Positions 39,338-48,469 of a DNA stretch of 64,000 bases are shown here, piece by piece (position 1 is the stretch's first letter; each line of letters opens with the position of its first letter). The notes under the pieces were generated by a model. It did not search any database. It was not told the origin of the DNA and saw only the letters and a list, made by a program, of their open reading frames with translations. Origin of the DNA: Niabella ginsenosidivorans (GTDB lineage: Bacteria > Bacteroidota > Bacteroidia > Chitinophagales > Chitinophagaceae); assembly GCF_001654455.1 (NCBI RefSeq), contig NZ_CP015772.1:1426001-1490000 (forward strand), written 5' to 3'. The position numbers and the translations under genes are program-made.

Positions 39338-40594
39338 ATGAAAGATGCAATTACAAAATCACTGCCGGTAACATACGATATGGTGTGGATAGCGTACCTA
39401 CAGGTTAAGGAGAACGGAGGAAGTGCAGGAGTGGATAAGGAAAGTCTCACGGATTTTGAGGCTGATTTAGCTGCGAACCTGTATAAGATCTGGAACCGGC
39501 TTGCCAGTGGAAGCTATTTCCCACCACCCGTTAAAACGGTGCTTATTGACAAAAAGAGCGGTGGCAAAAGACCGTTGGGCATTCCAACGGTTGGAGACTG
39601 TATTGCACAAACAGTAATCGAGCAGTACATTGAAGCAAAGATCGACAGCCTTTTCTACGCCAATTCCTATGGTTACAGACCGGGCAAAAGTGCGCATGAG
39701 GCTATTGCTTCATGTGAAAGGAATTGCAAATTATATAACTGGGTCATAGACCTGGATATTCGCAATTTCTTTGAGACAATAAACCATGACATATTAATAG
39801 AGCTGATGTGGCATTATACCCAGGAAAAATGGGTAGTAATGTACATCCAGAGATGGTTACAGGCAGATATCCAGCAACCCGATGGGAGCATACAATCCAG
39901 AAAGCAGGGCACGCCGCAAGGCGGTGTGATCAGCCCGCTTCTGGCCAATGTATATTTACATCATGTTTTCGATCAGTGCATGGCCTGCAGTAACGAGCAT
40001 CAATTTCAATTGTTTGAAAGGTATGCTGATGATATTGTGGTACACTGTCGTAGTAAAGCTGAAGCTGAAAAGCTATTAGCTGCAATCAAGGTAAGACTGG
40101 AGGATTACCAGCTTGAGGTACACCCGGATAAAACGCGGTTGATCTACTGCAAAGACTACAGAAGGAAAGAAAAGCATAAATCAAACAGCTTTACATTCCT
40201 TGGATTTGGTTTTGAGCCGGGAATGAGGTATATCAGAGCGGCAAAGAAAATGACGATGCGTTATTTTCCCAGCATTAGTAAAGATGCCAAAACCAGTATC
40301 CGGCAATCCATGCGAAAAGTATTGATACCAAGATGGATTGATGTAGATCTGGAAGAATTTGCACATAGATTAAATCCGAAGATCAGGGGATGGGTACAGT
40401 ATTACACAAAATTTGACAAATGGGCCATATCACCGGTGTTCATATACCTGAATACTTTAATTATGAAGTATCTCAAGAATAAATACCGTATCAGGACGAA
40501 AGATAAGGTCTATAAGAAATTTGTAGAATTACAGACCCAGCAACCGAAGTTGCTTGTGCATTGGACTTTTGGAATAAGAGTAGGTTTAGGATAA
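39338..40594 (+). CDS. Group II intron reverse transcriptase/maturase
   Basis: A 418-residue intron-encoded protein that helps the intron fold and splice and copies it into new sites by target-primed reverse transcription. RT blocks: KRPLGIPTVGDCIAQTVI, YGYRPGKSAHEAI, VIDLDIRNFFETINHD, KQGTPQGGVISPLLANVYLHHVFD and the active-site YADD at residues 229-232. The X (maturase) domain covers about 300-400 (LNPKIRGWVQYYTKF). No HNH endonuclease follows, so the element is endonuclease-minus and may prime from nicks or replication forks. The frame is intact. Confidence 0.96.
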   Translation: MKDAITKSLPVTYDMVWIAYLQVKENGGSAGVDKESLTDFEADLAANLYKIWNRLASGSYFPPPVKTVLIDKKSGGKRPLGIPTVGDCIAQTVIEQYIEAKIDSLFYANSYGYRPGKSAHEAIASCERNCKLYNWVIDLDIRNFFETINHDILIELMWHYTQEKWVVMYIQRWLQADIQQPDGSIQSRKQGTPQGGVISPLLANVYLHHVFDQCMACSNEHQFQLFERYADDIVVHCRSKAEAEKLLAAIKVRLEDYQLEVHPDKTRLIYCKDYRRKEKHKSNSFTFLGFGFEPGMRYIRAAKKMTMRYFPSISKDAKTSIRQSMRKVLIPRWIDVDLEEFAHRLNPKIRGWVQYYTKFDKWAISPVFIYLNTLIMKYLKNKYRIRTKDKVYKKFVELQTQQPKLLVHWTFGIRVGLG

Positions 40595-40597
40595 CAA

Positions 40598-40631
40598 GAG
40601 CCGGATGCGTTGAGAGGCGCACGTCCGGTTC
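40598..40631 (+). ncRNA. Group II intron domain V
   Basis: The 34-nt catalytic hairpin, with GAGCCGGATGCG and CGCACGTCCGGTTC pairing around GTTGAGAGG. It carries the AGC-type catalytic triad and the two-base bulge expected in this domain. It starts 4 nt after the reverse transcriptase stop codon. Confidence 0.9.
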
Positions 40632-40678
40632 TGTGAGCGGCTGATGCTGAAATGCATGGGTCTACTCGACTTAGCAAC

Positions 40679-40707
40679 GCCCGGCTTTTTCTAAGGCTGG
40701 GCTTTTT
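40679..40707 (+). terminator. Intrinsic terminator just 3' of the group II intron
   Basis: GCCCGGC and GCTGGGC pair (one G-U) around TTTTTCTAAG and are followed by TTTTT. It begins 9 bp after the inferred intron end, so the insertion was next to a transcription terminator. A-rich flanks make it potentially bidirectional. Confidence 0.75.
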
Positions 40708-40810
40708 ATTTTTTGTGAGATCTGCCATTTGGAATAAAAAAAGTCAGGATAGGCCATACTCCTTTATTCCATTTATATTTGCCTTTTATTGCCAATTGCT
40801 TTCACCAACT

Positions 40811-41382
40811 ATGAGAGATAAAGGGGAAATATTACAAAATGATCAAAGAATACCGGATCGCCTGAAAAACGGATTCGAGCGTATTTATAAAGAACATTTA
40901 CAGGTATTGTGCATCGCCGCGTATAAAATTGTTCGTGATAAGGAAAAGGCCAAAGACTGTGTTCAGGATCTGTTCATGGAGCTTTGGGATGGCAATAAGA
41001 TCTCCAGGCTCCTGGAAATGGAAGATGCTGGAGCGTATTTATTTACGTGTGTGCGTCATAAATGTTACAGACTGCTTTCTTTGGAAAACCGGCAGGGTAA
41101 AGTGAATGACCTGCTGTCCGGTTTGCAGCAGGATACGCCGGTGCTGCCGGAGAAAGAAGAAGATCCTCGGAAAACTGCTGTTTTAATGGACGCTGTTCAA
41201 AACATGCCTCCCCAACCTTATAAAGCGTTTCAGTTACACGTGATTGAAGGAAAAAAAGAAAAGAAGTAGCCAGTTTAATGGGAGTAAGCATCAATACTGT
41301 TAAAACCCATTTGAAAATCGCTTTCCGGATCGCAAGAAATAATATTGTTAAAAATTCTAAAAATATTCACCCTGATTCGTAA
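40811..41382 (+). pseudogene. ECF sigma-70 factor of PUL 2, frameshifted in region 4
   Basis: Sigma factor of about 190 residues as restored. The real start is the ATG at 40811 (MRDKGEILQNDQ); the frame is open upstream only because of the terminator sequence. Region 2 is intact (FERIYKEHLQVLCIAAYKIVRDKEKAKDCVQDLFMELWDG). After QLHVIEGKK the frame runs into a stop at 41267-41269. The next frame continues with EVASLMGVSINTVKTHLKIAFRIARNN, the missing helix-turn-helix, and ends at 41382. Adding one A to the A7 run (41253-41259) gives EGKKRKEVASLMGVS and restores the protein. As written, the protein lacks its -35-recognition helix and could not activate PUL 2. It pairs with the FecR gene at 41416. 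Confidence 0.8.
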
Positions 41383-41415
41383 ATCGGGTATTATATAACT
41401 GAGGCAGGTAAACAA

Positions 41416-42549
41416 ATGGAAAACTGGAGCAAAGATACTGTAAGCAGGAAGTTGATACAAAAAGCGCTCAATAAATTGAACGCAGAGGAAAATGTGGTGT
41501 TGGAAAGAATGATCAATGAAGATGATGCCATTAAAAAAGAATGGGAAGAAATAGTATTACTTACAGAACAATGGCCCGATCTTCCGGATGAGCAGGCCGG
41601 CTGGTTGCAACTGGAACCCCGGCTTACAGATCCGCCGGCATACCTGAAACCTCTAAAAAGATCTTATAAGAAGCTTATTTCAGTAGCGGCAGCCCTGTTT
41701 ATAATCGGTGTATTGTCTTACATAGCTTTTTGGGCCTTTAAACCTGCTTCAGAACCCATAACTGCAACAACAGATCCGGTAAGGAGTAAACAATTAGCGC
41801 TAAAGCTGGGGAACGGGCAAACAGTAAACCTGGGGAAGGTGAGTAATATTGTACTGGATAATGGCATTAAAATAGAAAATGATTCATCAGGCAGGATGCT
41901 TTCTTATAACGGTGAAGTGAATACGGATGAAGTAAATACGCTTTTTGTTCCGCCCGGGTTGGATTACCGGCTGAATTTATCAGACGGAACAGAAATTATG
42001 CTCAACTCTGCAACGACCTTAAAATTTCCCTTTAAATTTAATGGGAGCAAAAGAGAAATCACCATTTCCGGGGAAGCATACCTGAAAGTGGCGCATGACG
42101 CAAACCGGCCCTTCATTGTTCACTTACCTAACGGAGATGTAAAAGTATTGGGCACTGAATTTAATGTAAATACCTATACACAAAGCGAAAAAGTTTCTCT
42201 GGTAAAGGGAAGCATTGACTTTGTCAGTGCCAATGACAGTGTCAGGCTCAGACCCGGCTATGCTGCCTTGGTCTTAAAAGGGGGCTTTAAAACAGTAGTA
42301 CTGGACCAAAACGATCTTGCCTGGATCGAAGGCAGGTATATCCTGGATGGTACTTCTGTCAGGGAAATTGCACAGTTGATCCCCCGCTGGTATGGGGTGG
42401 ATGTAAAAATAGATAATGAAGAAGTGGCGAACCGGGTTTTTGATGGGGTCATCTATAAAAATAAGCCTCTGGACGGGTTGCTTGAATTATTAAAAGGCAC
42501 AACGGATGTAGACTATTATTACCAGGGCAATGTTTTGCATTTAAAATAG
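41416..42549 (+). CDS. FecR-family anti-sigma factor (PUL 2)
   Basis: A 377-residue anti-sigma regulator. The cytoplasmic N-terminal part (1-90) ends at one membrane helix (about 91-112, LISVAAALFIIGVLSYIAFWAF). The periplasmic FecR domain spans about 175-265 (LNLSDGTEIMLNSATTLKFP, ISGEAYLKVAHDANRPF, VLGTEFNVNTY). The C-terminal DUF4974-like part (LIPRWYGVDVKIDNEEV...) reaches the end. It lies 34 bp after the restored end of the sigma gene, which supports that the frameshifted sigma gene was functional until recently. Confidence 0.92.
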   Translation: MENWSKDTVSRKLIQKALNKLNAEENVVLERMINEDDAIKKEWEEIVLLTEQWPDLPDEQAGWLQLEPRLTDPPAYLKPLKRSYKKLISVAAALFIIGVLSYIAFWAFKPASEPITATTDPVRSKQLALKLGNGQTVNLGKVSNIVLDNGIKIENDSSGRMLSYNGEVNTDEVNTLFVPPGLDYRLNLSDGTEIMLNSATTLKFPFKFNGSKREITISGEAYLKVAHDANRPFIVHLPNGDVKVLGTEFNVNTYTQSEKVSLVKGSIDFVSANDSVRLRPGYAALVLKGGFKTVVLDQNDLAWIEGRYILDGTSVREIAQLIPRWYGVDVKIDNEEVANRVFDGVIYKNKPLDGLLELLKGTTDVDYYYQGNVLHLK

Positions 42550-43233
42550 TTCATATTTTCTTTAAAGCGGTTTCTTAAAAAGACTTGTTCCCGGGCGTGT
42601 CCCTGCCCGGCTGCGAAGAAATATTTTAAGTTCATTCAAATGACAAACCTTTTTATCGTCACCCAGTGTTTTCAATTCGTTTGCGCCAAATCACCCAAGG
42701 AGCGGATGTAGCAATGACAGATTTGCCTGCCGCCATCCTGAGTTTTCCATTTGTAAAAACAAAATCAATAAGGCAATGACAATTATTCTTACGGGTCACC
42801 CTGAAGATGTCCTCCCGGACTTATTCCGGGGATCTGTTTTTATTTCAGGGCCAAGGTGAGCGATAAATAGATGCCGGAACAATTCCGGACTATCGGAACG
42901 GCATGACAAAAAAGAAAGATTGATTTTCAAATCAATAACACATCTGTCATTGGCAGCGTATCCGCCAACCGGCGGAGAAGCCGAAGTATAATTGACCCTC
43001 ACTGCTCAATGCCTTCTGTCATTGGCTGTGCAATACCGGACCTTTGTAACGGGAGATCCTTCTGAGCGAAAGTGCAGGGCGCACAATATATCAAAGCCGG
43101 CAGACAGCAGGGAAAAAGAACCCGTAAGCTGTTTTTCAAAAAAAATATTTTTTTTGAAAACGGTTCACCCGCTTTTGCATTTTATGTATTATACTAAATA
43201 AAACATTCCGTTTTAATTAGTCAACTTTTGCCT
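42550..43233. other. Intergenic region before susC (PUL 2)
   Basis: About 680 bp without a gene. Several short inverted segments built around CGTCACC, GCAATGACA, CTTATTCCGGGGATC and CAATTCCGGACTATCGGAACGGCATGAC look like eroded intergenic palindromes. The last 60 bp (A/T-rich, ATGTATTATACTAAATAAAACATTCCG) probably carry the promoter that the PUL 2 sigma factor would use, but no consensus is known for it. Confidence 0.45.
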
Positions 43234-46200
43234 ATGCCAGTTAAATTCCTAAGCAAGGATCTGTGTGTTTTATTGCTTTTGCTGCTTTTATCGGGGTTAC
43301 ATGTATACGCCCAACAACCGATTGAAAAGGTATTTATAGATCTGAATCAGAACAATGTTCCGCTGTCGCAGGTGATGAAAGAAATTGAAAAACAATCAGG
43401 TATCAATTTCTTTTACAGCAGGAGGCACGTGAATAGTGCAGCAAAAATAACTGCTGTTTTTAAGCATGAGCCGCTGAATAATGTTCTGGAAGCGATCTTT
43501 CCTCCAAAGGGATTGAAGTGGAAATACGTTCCTCAGCAAAATGCTATATTATTAAGCCCCGGGAAAGCTCCTCCGCCCTTAAAAAAAGATCCGATGAATG
43601 TTCAGAAAAAACCCTCGGGCGATTCAATACCCATCACTATATCAGGTACGGTAACGGATGCGCTGAACAATCCCATGCCCTCGGTAACCATTAGTGATAT
43701 AAATTCCGGCAGAACAACCATCACTGACAGTTTGGGCAGATACAGGTTGCCGGTAACTGAAGGGCATGATGTGCTGTTTTCTTATGTAGGGTATAAACCG
43801 TTTACCACTACCGTAAAGGACCGAATAACGATCAATGTAGTACTGGAAGCAAACCCGGGAAGCATGAATGATGTGGTAATAGTTGCCTATGGGCAGCAGA
43901 AGAAAATAACCAGTGTTGGTGCGGTCAGCACCCTGAACCCCGAAGAGTTGAAACAACCTGTTGCCAACCTGTCTACAATGCTGGCAGGCCGCGTATCGGG
44001 CGTTATTGGTATGCAGCGAAGCGGTCAGCCGGGATATGACGGTGCCGATATTTATATCCGGGGTATATCCACCTTTACCAACAGCAGCCCCTTAGTGCTG
44101 ATTGACGGAGTAGAACGGTCTTTGTCAGAAGTGGATCCTGAAGACATTGCCAGCTTCAGCATCCTGAAAGATGCAACCGCCACTGCTATGTATGGTACGA
44201 GGGGCGCTAACGGCGTTATTCTTATCCAGACCAAAACCGGCAAGCCGGGAAAACCTCAGATTAATTTTCAGTATGATCAGGGGCTGACGCAATTTACACA
44301 GCTTCCGAAATTTGCGGATGGGGTTACTTATATGAAGATGGCTAATGAGGCCTACAGGAACAGCAACCCGGATGATCCTTTACCAAAATATTCCGATGAA
44401 AAAATAAAAAATACAGAACAGGGCATTGATCCTGATCTGAATCCTAATGTAAACTGGTTTGATGCGTTGTTCAATAAATTCGGACAAAACAGGCGTGCAA
44501 GGGCAAATGCAAGCGGAGGGTCTGAAAATGCAAAATACTATTTGTCTGTAGGATATTATGATGAAAACGGGTTAACCAAGGTAGATGAGCTGGCCCAGTA
44601 CAATTCCTCATTAAAATATAAGAGGTATAATTTTACTTCCAACCTCAACTTAAATGTAACCAAAACCACAAAAATTGATTTCGGCGCTTCAGGGTGGATC
44701 AGCAATGGCAATTATCCGGGCACAAGTATTGAATCGATATGGGGCAATGCTTACCGGCATACGCCCATCAGCATTCCTGTTAAATATTCCAATGGGTATT
44801 TTTCCCAGATAGAGTCCGGGGATGTTATCAATCCTTATAATCAGTTAACACAGACGGGTTATATAACCGAGTTCAGAAGCCAGCTCTGGAGCAATCTAAG
44901 GGTAACGCAGGATCTTGATGCCCTTTTGAAGGGACTGTCGGTTACAGGAATGTTTTCCTTTGACAGCTACAGTTATAATACCATAAAGCAAACAAAGGAG
45001 CCGGATACCTATCTGGCCACCGGAAGAGATGCAGATGGAAACCTGGTCTTTAAGCAAACCAGGGTAGGAACAGGCTTTCTGAACTATGATAAAGATAACG
45101 GGGGCAGCCGTCAGTATTATACGGAAGCTGCCTTGAATTATTCAAGAAAGTTTGGTTTGCACGCTGTCACCGGAATGTTCCTTTTTAACCAGTCGGATCG
45201 ATCTAATGGTTTTTCCGGCGATTATATTGGCGCAATCCCATACCGGATCCGGTCACTGGTGGGGCGCTTTACCTATGGATATGATGATAAATATTTATTA
45301 GAGACCAACTTCGGTTACAACGGGTCCGAAACATTTGCACCGAACCACCGGTATGGCTTTTTCCCTTCTGTAGGGCTTGGGTATATTGTTTCCAAAGAAA
45401 AATATTTTGCTCCGTTAAATGATGCGATCCAATTCCTGAAACTTCGGTTCTCTTACGGTTTAACAGGCAATGGAAATATTGGCGGCAACCGGTTTGCCTA
45501 TTTATCAAAGGTAGGATCCGGTGGCCCTTATGATTTTGGCAATAATGTGAACACCCATTTTGACGGTTATTATATCGGGGAGTATGGGGTGGATGTTACC
45601 TGGGAAAAGGCTAAGAAAATGAATGTGGGTATTGATCTGAAAACGTTGCACAATGATCTTACATTGAACCTGGATCTTTTCCAGGAAGCCCGCACCGGTA
45701 TTTTTCTCCGGCGGGCCGATGTGCCGCTTTATGTTGGGGTAGGCAACCTGCCCTATGCCAATATTGGTGCATTTAACAACAGGGGAATTGATGCCACCAT
45801 AGATTATAACAAGCGCATATCTTCCGACTTTAATTTTCAGATAAGAGGAAATATAACCTATACCCATTCTAAAGTAATTGATGATGCACAGGCACCCTGG
45901 CCTTATCCCTGGCAGCAAAGGATCGGAAGAAAATACGGTCAACGGTTTGGATACATAGCGCTGGGCCTGTTTACCAGCGATGAAGAAGTAGCAAACAGCC
46001 CGCAGCAGGCTGGCACTACAAAAGCCGGCGATATAAAATATAAGGATCTAAACGGCGATGGTGTCATTAACACGTATGACCAGGGCCCCATTGGTTATGG
46101 CTCGATGCCGAGCGTTGTATATGGGTTTGGGCCAACGATAACTTTTAAGCGTATCTCGGTCGGAGCGTGGTTTAAGGGGATCAGTGCTGTAGACATCATG

Positions 46201-46599
46201 CTGAACGGGGATGGATTACAACCTTTTAGCCAGGGTGGGGAAAGGGGGAACCTCTTTGCTGAAATTGTAGACAGGTGGACGCCGGATAACCCCAGCCCGC
46301 ATCCTATGTATCCGAGGCTGACTTATGGTAACGATAATATGAATTACGTGGCCAGTAGCTGGTGGGTAAGGAATGGCTCTTTTTTAAGACTCCAGACCTG
46401 CCAGTTGAGTTACGAATTTAAACGGTCAGACTGGTTGTCGAAATGGGGGCTCAATAGTCTGAGCTTATACTTTATCGGGGAAAACCTGGTCACCTTTAGC
46501 CGGTTTAAACTTTGGGACCCGGAATTGGGAGATGGCAACGGTGCTCAATATCCTTTGATAAAAACGTATAATATAGGTATAAGATGCTCTTTTAAATAG
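43234..46599 (+). CDS. SusC/RagA-family TonB-dependent receptor with STN domain (PUL 2)
   Basis: A 1121-residue outer-membrane importer. I use the ATG at 43234 (MPVKFLSKDLCVLLLLLLLSG) because the frame's earlier codon is TTG. Order: signal peptide, STN domain (about 30-100, VPLSQVMKEIEKQSGINFFYSRR), a Pro/Lys linker, carboxypeptidase-regulatory-like domain (about 130-205), TonB box and plug (MNDVVIVAYGQQKKITSVGAVS; FSILKDATATAMYGTRGANGVILIQTKTG), then the barrel, ending YNIGIRCSFK. It pairs with the SusD gene downstream. The STN domain matches the sigma/FecR pair upstream. The associated GH2 enzyme suggests a beta-galactoside-containing glycan. Confidence 0.96.
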   Translation: MPVKFLSKDLCVLLLLLLLSGLHVYAQQPIEKVFIDLNQNNVPLSQVMKEIEKQSGINFFYSRRHVNSAAKITAVFKHEPLNNVLEAIFPPKGLKWKYVPQQNAILLSPGKAPPPLKKDPMNVQKKPSGDSIPITISGTVTDALNNPMPSVTISDINSGRTTITDSLGRYRLPVTEGHDVLFSYVGYKPFTTTVKDRITINVVLEANPGSMNDVVIVAYGQQKKITSVGAVSTLNPEELKQPVANLSTMLAGRVSGVIGMQRSGQPGYDGADIYIRGISTFTNSSPLVLIDGVERSLSEVDPEDIASFSILKDATATAMYGTRGANGVILIQTKTGKPGKPQINFQYDQGLTQFTQLPKFADGVTYMKMANEAYRNSNPDDPLPKYSDEKIKNTEQGIDPDLNPNVNWFDALFNKFGQNRRARANASGGSENAKYYLSVGYYDENGLTKVDELAQYNSSLKYKRYNFTSNLNLNVTKTTKIDFGASGWISNGNYPGTSIESIWGNAYRHTPISIPVKYSNGYFSQIESGDVINPYNQLTQTGYITEFRSQLWSNLRVTQDLDALLKGLSVTGMFSFDSYSYNTIKQTKEPDTYLATGRDADGNLVFKQTRVGTGFLNYDKDNGGSRQYYTEAALNYSRKFGLHAVTGMFLFNQSDRSNGFSGDYIGAIPYRIRSLVGRFTYGYDDKYLLETNFGYNGSETFAPNHRYGFFPSVGLGYIVSKEKYFAPLNDAIQFLKLRFSYGLTGNGNIGGNRFAYLSKVGSGGPYDFGNNVNTHFDGYYIGEYGVDVTWEKAKKMNVGIDLKTLHNDLTLNLDLFQEARTGIFLRRADVPLYVGVGNLPYANIGAFNNRGIDATIDYNKRISSDFNFQIRGNITYTHSKVIDDAQAPWPYPWQQRIGRKYGQRFGYIALGLFTSDEEVANSPQQAGTTKAGDIKYKDLNGDGVINTYDQGPIGYGSMPSVVYGFGPTITFKRISVGAWFKGISAVDIMLNGDGLQPFSQGGERGNLFAEIVDRWTPDNPSPHPMYPRLTYGNDNMNYVASSWWVRNGSFLRLQTCQLSYEFKRSDWLSKWGLNSLSLYFIGENLVTFSRFKLWDPELGDGNGAQYPLIKTYNIGIRCSFK

Positions 46600-46655
46600 C
46601 AATAAAAAAACGACACATGCAATATCTTTTTCCGATGTTAAAGCCACAATATAGT

Positions 46656-48407
46656 ATGAAGCATACGTTCATTGCTCTGTCCTTTGTAATGCTGATTGGT
46701 TTTGGTTCCTGTAAGAAATTTTTCGACCAGGTGCCCAATGATCAGATCACCATTGACCAGGTTTTTCAGAAAAAAGCGGCTTCACAGAATTTCTTAGCTA
46801 ATGTTTACAGTTACGTTGATGATGAATCTAAACAATGGACCGATTTCCCATGGACCGGGAATTCGGATGAGCTGGATGTGACCTGGTCCAAATATGCAAC
46901 TTATGATCTGGCGCGCCTGAATATGAGTGCCGGCAATGTACTGTTTAACAAGTGGGGAGAATATTACAGGGGCATCAGGGCGGCTACTTATTTTATCAAT
47001 CATATTGACGGTAATCAGGAAATTCTGGCGCTCAACGGCCAGCAATTAATAGATCAGTATAAAGCCGAAGCCCGTTTTTTAAGAGCCTATTATTATTTTT
47101 TGCTGATGCGGCAGTTTGGCCCCGTAGTGATTATTGGGGAAAATGAGCTCCCTGTTGATGCCACAGCCGCTGATCTGCAATTGCCCAGGTTGCCTTTTGA
47201 TGAATGTGTTGATTATGTTGTAAAAGAACTGGATATGGCGGCATCCGTGCTTCCCTTGGTACCGGAGGTAAACGGTACGCCCAGCGCTTCGGAGGCCGGA
47301 AGGGCCACAAAAGGAATGGCTTTAGCCGTTAAAGCGCGCCTTCTTTTGTATGCGGCAAGCCCATTGTACAATGGCAATAAAGAATATGCTAATTTTAAAA
47401 ACCCCGATGGAACGCCATTAATTAATCAAACCTATGATGAAAGCAAATGGAAAAAAGCGTCAGACGCTGCCAAAGCGGTCATTGATCTCAACCAGTATTC
47501 ATTATTCAAAGACCCGGGTGGAGACCCTGTAACTACAGCATCCAATATTTTATTATCGCCCTGGAACAATGAGGCCATCTTTGTAAGGAAAAGCAATTCT
47601 TTAACGGACTGGGATAAAAATGCTTTTCCAAGGCAGGGCGATGGATGGTGCGGTTTAGGCCCCACACAGGAAATGGTGGATGCTTATTTTATGAGCGACG
47701 GAAAACCCATATCAGAATCACCTTTATATAGCGAATCCGGGTTTACTGATGTGAACGGTGTATCTGTGTATAATATGTACAGGAACAGGGAGCCGCGGTT
47801 TTACGCATCCATTACCTACAATAACAGTTTATGGATGAGCGGGCAGATGACCGCTCCAAAACCGATCTCGTTCTTTGTAGATGGCCCCAATGGCAAAAAC
47901 GGTCATCCGACAGACTGGACAAAGACGGGTTACCTGATCCGCAAGAACGTAAGCTGGAACCAGACAGCGCGTCCACTTGTTTTATTTCGTCTGGGAGAAA
48001 TTTATTTGAACTATGCAGAGGCATTAAATGAATATGACCCGTCTAATCCTGATATTTTAAAGTACCTGAACCTTATCCGGGAGCGGGCCGGTATACCACA
48101 GTATGGCACGGGGAGTAATGCATTACCGGTACCTGCCGATCAAAATGAAATGCGGAAAAAGATATGGGCTGAACGGAGAGTAGAGCTGGCATTTGAATAC
48201 CACAGGTGGTTTGATATAAGAAGATGGAAGATTGCCGGGCAGGTAATGGGCGACCTGCATGGGATGGATGTGAATAAGACCGGGAATGATTTTTACCATC
48301 GTGTGGTAGCTACCTCCCATTTGTTTAAAAATGCGTTCTACTGGTTTCCGATAGAGCAGTATGAGCTGGACCGCGCCCGTATGATTGTGCAGAACCCCGG
48401 CTGGTAA
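46656..48407 (+). CDS. SusD/RagB-family outer-membrane lipoprotein (PUL 2)
   Basis: A 583-residue glycan-binding lipoprotein. I start at the ATG 46656 (MKHTFIALSFVMLIGFGSC), where the lipobox GFGSC is found; two Mets upstream add a non-signal extension. The SusD fold is seen in QYKAEARFLRAYYYFLLMRQFGPV, GMALAVKARLLLYAASPLYNG and the C-terminal VLFRLGEIYLNYAEALNEYDPS...WAERRVELAFEYHRWFDIRRWK, ending IVQNPGW. It is co-transcribed with SusC. Confidence 0.95.
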   Translation: MKHTFIALSFVMLIGFGSCKKFFDQVPNDQITIDQVFQKKAASQNFLANVYSYVDDESKQWTDFPWTGNSDELDVTWSKYATYDLARLNMSAGNVLFNKWGEYYRGIRAATYFINHIDGNQEILALNGQQLIDQYKAEARFLRAYYYFLLMRQFGPVVIIGENELPVDATAADLQLPRLPFDECVDYVVKELDMAASVLPLVPEVNGTPSASEAGRATKGMALAVKARLLLYAASPLYNGNKEYANFKNPDGTPLINQTYDESKWKKASDAAKAVIDLNQYSLFKDPGGDPVTTASNILLSPWNNEAIFVRKSNSLTDWDKNAFPRQGDGWCGLGPTQEMVDAYFMSDGKPISESPLYSESGFTDVNGVSVYNMYRNREPRFYASITYNNSLWMSGQMTAPKPISFFVDGPNGKNGHPTDWTKTGYLIRKNVSWNQTARPLVLFRLGEIYLNYAEALNEYDPSNPDILKYLNLIRERAGIPQYGTGSNALPVPADQNEMRKKIWAERRVELAFEYHRWFDIRRWKIAGQVMGDLHGMDVNKTGNDFYHRVVATSHLFKNAFYWFPIEQYELDRARMIVQNPGW

Positions 48408-48469
48408 CTGTTGTGACCATATTGAGCAAAAAGGGCCCGGAACCCACTAAAAATATAAAATATATACAG

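Larger units (their letters stand above)
38895..40670 (+). mobile_element. Group II intron with intron-encoded reverse transcriptase
   Basis: A self-splicing retroelement of about 1.8 kb. The 3' half is firm: a maturase-type reverse transcriptase (39338-40594), domain V (40598-40631) and domain VI ending near 40670. The 5' half (38895-39337) is structured non-coding sequence with domain I features such as GGAACTTGAGAAACTAC and GAAAGCAGG. The 5' boundary is uncertain by tens of bases. I place it at GTGAGCG, the best match to the GUGYG start of group II introns. It sits between the GH43 gene and the sigma gene of PUL 2, directly before a terminator hairpin, and breaks no recognisable gene. Confidence 0.85.
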
